From contig JAQYWC010000011.1 in NCBI GenBank assembly GCA_030145245.1, forward strand, positions 1 to 64,000: a stretch of 64,000 nucleotides of DNA, given 5' to 3'. The notes under the pieces were generated by a model. It had not been told where the DNA came from and did not search any database. It saw only the letters and a program-made list of their open reading frames with translations. The DNA comes from Desulfobacterium sp. GTDB lineage: Bacteria > Desulfobacterota > Desulfobacteria > Desulfobacterales > Desulfobacteraceae. The translations under genes and the position numbers were made by a program. Of this stretch, positions 58,666-64,000 are shown in pieces (the first letter of the stretch is position 1; the number at the start of each line of letters is the position of its first letter).

Positions 58666-58851
58666 TCAGAACATGAATTCATCATCTTTTCTCCTGGTTT
58701 TTTCCCTGCGGCAGATCCAGCCAACCGTGCTGATGTAGGCAAAACCTGCACTCTCTTCCCTTCTTCGCTGCTCTTCCCTTCTATGGCGTTCGTCGTATTT
58801 TTCACTGGAGTCGTTGTTTTCCCTTGGGAATGTTTCTTCATTATTTTGCAT
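58666..58851 (-). CDS. Small charged protein (61 aa)
   Basis: MQNNEETFPRENNDSSEKYDERHRREEQRRREESAGFAYISTVGWICRREKTRRKDDEFMF; near-ideal SD (AAGGAGG-caaat-ATG) on minus strand. Confidence 0.55.
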   Translation of the reverse strand: MQNNEETFPRENNDSSEKYDERHRREEQRRREESAGFAYISTVGWICRREKTRRKDDEFMF

Positions 58852-59012
58852 ATTTGCCTCCTTGCAATGAAAAAATGGTAAACTGAGTCACTTGCCGACG
58901 TAGCGATAGCCGTAGTGGATACTATTAATGTTTAATCATTATTTCGGATTTGTAAAGGCTAAAATGTCAACTTGTAAAAAAAATAATCAAAACCGAATCA
59001 TTCGGGCCTTTT

Positions 59013-61301
59013 TTAAGAATCGTCCCATTTTTTTAACAGCTCTTTTGCCTTGCCGGAACCCTCAAATTCGTTGTTCAATTTCAACGCGTGTTTTAATGCA
59101 TTTTGTGCAAGTTCCTTTTCCCCTTTTCCATTGTATGCAAGGCCCAGGTGAAAATGAATGATGGGGTTTTCCGGGATCAGTTCGATGCTGTCGAGAAATT
59201 CACTGATCGCATTGCCATAGAGACCTTTTTTGTAATAAACAAGTCCCAGCGTGTCCATTATTCCCGGATCATTTGGAAGTTTGGTTTTTGCAATTCTTGC
59301 GTATTTCAGCGCTTCATCAAATTGATCTGTCCTCTCTGCCAGGTGATAGGCAAGGTTGTTTGCGGCAGGAGCAAAATCAGGATTGATGGCCAGGGCTTTT
59401 CTGTAATGGGCGGCAGCTTTGTCGTATTGTTTCCTGCTGTCAAAAATGGTTCCCAGCATGATATGGGGAATCTCCATATCCGGGTGCTTATCAATAAGGG
59501 TCTGGTAAATGCCAATGGCTTTATCCTGATTGTTTTCAGAAATGTAGATTCGGGCCAGGGAGAGGTAGGGTTGGGTAAATTCGGGGTAGGCCTCAATGGC
59601 TTTTTGGTAAGACGCCGTTGCTTTCTCCGTATCCTTCTCAGCCATAAAAACACTGGCTTCAAGGTTGTGGACCGCGCATATAAGGTTTGGCTTGTCTGCT
59701 GTCAGTTCAAGTTGTTTTTTACAGAGCTTATGGGCAACGCTGTATCTCTTCAGGGCAATATTGTTGCTGAGGGTAAGGGTAAAAACGTCCATGAGCAGGG
59801 GATTTATTTCAAGTGCTTTCTTGAGAACCTGTTCTGACTGTTCATATTTCTTCTGATAGGATTTTACAAGGCCCATTCGGTAGTAGCCCACCGGATTTTT
59901 CGGATCTATTTCGATCAATGTCCGGAATCCTTTTTCAGCCTGCTCGACCTGGCCCATACCCATGTGGGCGTTGCCACTGACAAGGATTGCCCTGTAGTCG
60001 GATGGAACCGACTTTAAAACAGCTTCCGCCTGTTGAATTGCTAACTCATAGGAGCTATCCCGGTAGTGTATGTCAGCAAGAAGAAGACGGGCCTGGATAT
60101 AGTTTGGATTAAGTTCCACAGCTTTTAGCGCTGAAGCTTTTCCCTGTTCGTTACGGTCGAGTCGTGTCTGGCACAAAGCCATAAAATAGTGGATTCTTGG
60201 CGCTTTAGGCTCCTCTTTTTTAAGCGCGACAAGAATTTCCAGGGCCTGGTCATATTTTTCATTATAGGTGAGGATTTCGCTTTTCAGCATGCGTGCCGGG
60301 CCAAATTTTGGCCTTGCCTCCAACAGCTCTGCGATGACAGCTTCCGCAGCTTCTATATTTTTGTTCTTGTATTGAAATCTTGCCAGGGCCGTTTTAACGG
60401 AGAGGTTTTCCGGGGCAATTGCCAAAGCCTTTTTGTACATCTCAAGGGCTTTATCCTTTTTTCCTGTGATATCATAAAAATTTGCTGCGGTCATACAGGG
60501 TTTTACGGAGTCCCGGGCAAGTTGAACCGCCTTGAGATAAGCCTCTTCAGCAGCCTTTTCTTTTCTCATCCTGAAGAAAAAATTACCAAGAATGATCTGC
60601 AGATCAGAGTTGTCAGGGTTTTCTTTGGTGGCTGTGAGCAGTTGGGTTTCGGCTTCATTGTATTTTTTCTTGCTGATGTAATAGCTGACAAGGGCAAGTC
60701 TTGGCTGAACGGCATTTTCGGCTGAATCTATCGCCTTTAGCAGGAGGGCCTCGGCCTCATTGAACTTTTTATGAAAGTTCTTTATCCTGGCGAGTCCGTG
60801 GAGGGCCTTTACATTGCCAGGTTCAAGGGCCAGAATTCTTTCGTACAGGGGTTCGGAGTGTTCAAGATCTTTTTTCTGGGTGAACATCTGTGCCCTTAAA
60901 AAAAGGGCGTCCAGATTATCAGGGTTCTTTTTAATAAGGATCTCAAGCCTTTCTTCGGCTTTGTCTGGTTTTTTGGCCAAAAGAAAAAAACCTGCGAGTT
61001 TTAACAATGCTTCGGTGTTTCCCGGATCCAGTTGTTCAACCTTTAAATAGGCCTGGAACGCTTCCCTTGGGTCGCCAAGCTTCATCATTGTTTCGCTGAG
61101 CCGCGACCACGCTTCTAAATGTTCAGGCTTAATCTGGAGAACATTTCTATATTCAATTTCAGCTTCTTTATACTGTTCAGCAGCAAAATAGTTATCGCCT
61201 TTATTAAGGTGCGATATCATTTTTTCGTCGTCTGTTTTGCATCCTTGGAAAAATGTTAGGACTATAACGATAAAAAGAATAGATCTGATTTTGGAATGCA
61301 T
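59013..61301 (-). CDS. PEP-CTERM system TPR-repeat lipoprotein (PrsT-like)
   Basis: 762 aa; lipobox FFQGC then about 20 TPRs beginning KMISHLNKGDNYFAAEQYKEAEIEYRNVLQIKPEHLEAW. Confidence 0.82.
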   Translation of the reverse strand: MHSKIRSILFIVIVLTFFQGCKTDDEKMISHLNKGDNYFAAEQYKEAEIEYRNVLQIKPEHLEAWSRLSETMMKLGDPREAFQAYLKVEQLDPGNTEALLKLAGFFLLAKKPDKAEERLEILIKKNPDNLDALFLRAQMFTQKKDLEHSEPLYERILALEPGNVKALHGLARIKNFHKKFNEAEALLLKAIDSAENAVQPRLALVSYYISKKKYNEAETQLLTATKENPDNSDLQIILGNFFFRMRKEKAAEEAYLKAVQLARDSVKPCMTAANFYDITGKKDKALEMYKKALAIAPENLSVKTALARFQYKNKNIEAAEAVIAELLEARPKFGPARMLKSEILTYNEKYDQALEILVALKKEEPKAPRIHYFMALCQTRLDRNEQGKASALKAVELNPNYIQARLLLADIHYRDSSYELAIQQAEAVLKSVPSDYRAILVSGNAHMGMGQVEQAEKGFRTLIEIDPKNPVGYYRMGLVKSYQKKYEQSEQVLKKALEINPLLMDVFTLTLSNNIALKRYSVAHKLCKKQLELTADKPNLICAVHNLEASVFMAEKDTEKATASYQKAIEAYPEFTQPYLSLARIYISENNQDKAIGIYQTLIDKHPDMEIPHIMLGTIFDSRKQYDKAAAHYRKALAINPDFAPAANNLAYHLAERTDQFDEALKYARIAKTKLPNDPGIMDTLGLVYYKKGLYGNAISEFLDSIELIPENPIIHFHLGLAYNGKGEKELAQNALKHALKLNNEFEGSGKAKELLKKWDDS

Positions 61302-61393
61302 GCATCCTCCGCCTGAGTCGATGGTTGAAACGCCATGTCCTTCTGCCCGTCTGAAATGAGCTTGTATACTCTATTATTATGTGATACTCATTT

Positions 61394-62293
61394 TTGTCAA
61401 ACAAAAAATATATAAATCGGGAATTGACTCCTGTGAAAATAAAAATGGTTTCTACGATATTTTCTTTACTAATTTTTTTGTTGCCGACAGTTGCCGCTGC
61501 CTGGTTTGTACAGCCTTATGTACCCGATTGTCCAACGGTGTCTTCAACTCTCCGGTCTTGTGAAACACCATACAATCTTTCGGTTTATGACGATCTGTTT
61601 GCGAAAGCAGACGACGGAGATGGCACGGTGTATATTCGGCCATCCAATCCATTTTTTGTCCCGGCAAATGAGATAGAGCTGGATCTCCCCATAACTGTCC
61701 TTACTAAACAGTCCTTGTCAACCATGGAATACCTCGACAGGCTACTGCTTGCAAATCTGAGAATCCATCTGCTCATTCAAGAGTACAAAGCACTTCAGAA
61801 GCGTACCGAAAAAGTGTTGAAAAACCTTGATCTTCCATTTTTTGACAGTCCTGCTGTCAAGTCCATGCCCGGTTACGGGGGAAAAAACATTACACACCAT
61901 AGAAAACACCTGGAAAATAAGCTGGCAGGCATTCTTCACAACGGTCGTACCGTCCCTACAAACGCCCTCTCTTCTGCCAGCTCTTCCCTGCCGGATTTGA
62001 AAAGACTTTCGATACTGTCCGGTGGTGAACATATGTCGGGGACAACCAGTGTGCCTTCTTTGCGTAAGGCCCCGGGGCTAAGGCGGGGATCATCAACTGC
62101 GCAAACCGGCTTCATTGCCGGGGGGGGGGATGACTACAGTCTTACCAGATCATATGAAACCCAAGTGCCATGGATCTTCCGGGTCGCCCAAGGTTTTTTT
62201 TCCTATATGGTTTCCCACAAGGTTGAGGTAGGGTTTTACGGCATGCTCATCTTTCTGGTTTGCTGTTTTATTTCGCTCCAGGCAAAGATATGA
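61394..62293 (+). CDS. Hypothetical secreted/membrane protein
   Basis: 299 aa; N-terminal signal/TM, C-terminal TM; translationally coupled to the following TPR gene; start may be internal (MKIKM or MVSTIF). Confidence 0.65.
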   Translation: MSNKKYINRELTPVKIKMVSTIFSLLIFLLPTVAAAWFVQPYVPDCPTVSSTLRSCETPYNLSVYDDLFAKADDGDGTVYIRPSNPFFVPANEIELDLPITVLTKQSLSTMEYLDRLLLANLRIHLLIQEYKALQKRTEKVLKNLDLPFFDSPAVKSMPGYGGKNITHHRKHLENKLAGILHNGRTVPTNALSSASSSLPDLKRLSILSGGEHMSGTTSVPSLRKAPGLRRGSSTAQTGFIAGGGDDYSLTRSYETQVPWIFRVAQGFFSYMVSHKVEVGFYGMLIFLVCCFISLQAKI

Positions 62294-64000
62294 AGCGAAA
62301 ACGATTTATCATCGGCACCTGCATCTGTATCTGTATGTTTGTCTGCTCTGTCCGGGTTGCCGTTAATATGGATTACAATAATTGTCCCCTGGAAGAACAG
62401 GGGGATCTTCTTTATGGACAAAGGGATTATGGCCAGTCCGTCAGCTGCTGGAACAGAGCGTTAACTGCTGATCCTGACAATATTCAATTAATGAAAAAAA
62501 TCGGTCAGGGTCTTTTGCGCCTTGGCAAGATCCGACAGGCTGAGGCGATGTTTGAAAAAGCCCTGTTGGTCTGTTCCAATGATGTTGCCTTGCATATTGA
62601 ACTCCTTCGCATTTGTCTTCTGAAGAATGATCTTGCAGGTGCTGAGAAACGATGCGCTGTCCTGAAAGCAATGGCCGTTTTCCATCCGGAGGTTGATACC
62701 CTCCAGGGGGATCTTCTAATCCTCAGGGATCAGCCGGAAAAGGCGGAGGCGTATTACCGCAAAGCGCTTGATTTCACCAAGGGGTCCGGACGAAATTTTT
62801 TAAAACTTGCCACCTGCCTTATGGTCCTTGGGAAAGAGATTGAGGCATATGAGTTGTTCGCCGTTGCAGATAAAATGGAAGACAGGTCCCCCTCCCTTCT
62901 TCTTCAGATGTCGGATTTTTTTCTTGTTGCAGATGAGCCGGGAAAGGCAGAGGCGTATCTGCTTGAGGCCGTGGGACTCGAACCCGGGGCTCCTGATTTG
63001 AAAAACCGTCTGGCACAGTTTTACCTTTCAACCGGTAAGCCTGAAAAAGCCGAACCCATCTTGAAAGCCCTGGTTGATGCTGATCCGCAAAATGTTGAGT
63101 TTAACATTCTGCTTGCCGATCTTTATATCTCTTTGAACAGGATGGAACCGGCCGGGAAGATCATCTCAGATCTGGGCGAATTTATCCGGGAACCGATTGC
63201 AGAATATGAACTTCTCCAGGGCAAATACTGGCTATACAAGGGGCATTCGGTTTATGCTGCCACCTATTTAAAGACAGCTGTCACGTTAGTGCCGGAACTC
63301 GCTTCGGGCTACTATCTTCTTGGCGTTGCCTATCTTCTAGGCGGTCAGAACCGGCTAGCAGAAAAAAGCTTTGAACAGGCGCTTTTCATAGAGCCCCGGC
63401 AATCCAGGGCAACGCTTTTAATGGCAGTGGTTACTCATAAAAATGAAAATTACCGGCTGAGCCTTGAATACTTGAACAGCTTACTTGCGGAAGAACCTGA
63501 AAATTCCAGGGCCCACATGATGAAAGGGCTCAACCTCATGGCCGGGAAAGAGTTTGAAAAGGCGATTCTGTCATTGGGTGCTGCATACGCCCTGAATCCT
63601 GAAAAGGTTTTTCCCCTCTATTTTATCGGCATGGCATGGGAGCTGTCAGGGAAGGAGGACAATGCCAGGGAGTTCTATCGGCGCGTTCTTGGCAAGGAGC
63701 CGGAACTTGCGGATGCATTATACCGGTATACCATGTTGCTGATTAAAAACCACGAACCGGAACGGGCTGAAAAGTTTTTGGAAGAGAGCCTGGAGGCGTT
63801 TCCTGAAAACCCTTTCATCAATTATGTCGCGGCACAGGTTGCCTCAGGCATAGGGAACCATGCCGGGGCTGAGCATTATTTTAAGAAAGCCGTATCCCTG
63901 AATTCCACCATGGGGTATGCCTATATCAAGCTTGCGGAACTGTATGGGAAGCAGGGAAAGATGGAAAAAATGTCTGAAATTCTTCACCAGTGTATCCATA
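62290..64000 (+). CDS. TPR-repeat protein, truncated by window edge
   Basis: ATG 62290 overlaps upstream TGA (ATGA); frame stays open to 64000: MKRKRFIIGTCICICMFVCSVRVAVNMDYNNCPLEEQGDLLYGQRDYGQSVSCWNRALTADPDN...; missing from the ORF track because no stop is inside the window. Confidence 0.85.
   Translation, partial: MKRKRFIIGTCICICMFVCSVRVAVNMDYNNCPLEEQGDLLYGQRDYGQSVSCWNRALTADPDNIQLMKKIGQGLLRLGKIRQAEAMFEKALLVCSNDVALHIELLRICLLKNDLAGAEKRCAVLKAMAVFHPEVDTLQGDLLILRDQPEKAEAYYRKALDFTKGSGRNFLKLATCLMVLGKEIEAYELFAVADKMEDRSPSLLLQMSDFFLVADEPGKAEAYLLEAVGLEPGAPDLKNRLAQFYLSTGKPEKAEPILKALVDADPQNVEFNILLADLYISLNRMEPAGKIISDLGEFIREPIAEYELLQGKYWLYKGHSVYAATYLKTAVTLVPELASGYYLLGVAYLLGGQNRLAEKSFEQALFIEPRQSRATLLMAVVTHKNENYRLSLEYLNSLLAEEPENSRAHMMKGLNLMAGKEFEKAILSLGAAYALNPEKVFPLYFIGMAWELSGKEDNAREFYRRVLGKEPELADALYRYTMLLIKNHEPERAEKFLEESLEAFPENPFINYVAAQVASGIGNHAGAEHYFKKAVSLNSTMGYAYIKLAELYGKQGKMEKMSEILHQCIH

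Noticed and set aside
62970-63010. tRNA-like string gtgggactcgaacccggggctcc
   Set aside because: Looks like a reverse-strand tRNA T-arm but no cloverleaf can be built around it, and it is in frame in a TPR protein (EAVGLEPGAPDLKN).
1-64000. CRISPR array, rRNA operon, prophage or complete transposon
   Set aside because: No regularly spaced direct repeats, no rRNA sequence, and no integrase, transposase or phage structural genes were recognised on either strand.

Overview
64-kb chromosomal window from a bacterium whose gene content suggests an anaerobic Desulfobacterota (Desulfobacteraceae-like) genome; the taxonomy is inference. Most of it is core metabolism and housekeeping: rsmE, valS, lepA, disA, recCBD, tRNA-Phe, a BCAA operon ilvD-ilvB-ilvN-cimA-leuA and a separate enterobacterial-style ilvY/ilvC pair, two TRAP transporter systems, an iorAB/paaK module, and two-component/GAF/HDOD signalling proteins. 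No CRISPR array, rRNA operon, integrase or transposase was recognised. The most interesting parts are: (1) a compact module at the left edge with a glycine-zipper membrane effector-like protein, two tandem 124-aa membrane paralogs and a decayed third copy, which looks like a pore-forming toxin with duplicated immunity genes; (2) a readable transcription attenuator before ilvD, with leader peptide MEVIIITSGRKG*, a 16S-3'-end-like palindrome, and an antiterminator strand that contains the leader stop codon; (3) an exact 25-bp palindromic repeat (GGGGACAGATTTSAAATCTGTCCCC) found between genes, forming the C-terminus of larB, and inserted in frame inside recB; (4) a nearly body-less PEP-CTERM protein behind a sigma-54 promoter, with PEP-CTERM-type TPR genes at the right edge; (5) a shared CTTGYRYGCAAGCTRA palindrome upstream of a MarR gene and the adjacent thioesterase gene. 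No homology search was run, so family names rest on recognised motifs and remembered family sequences.
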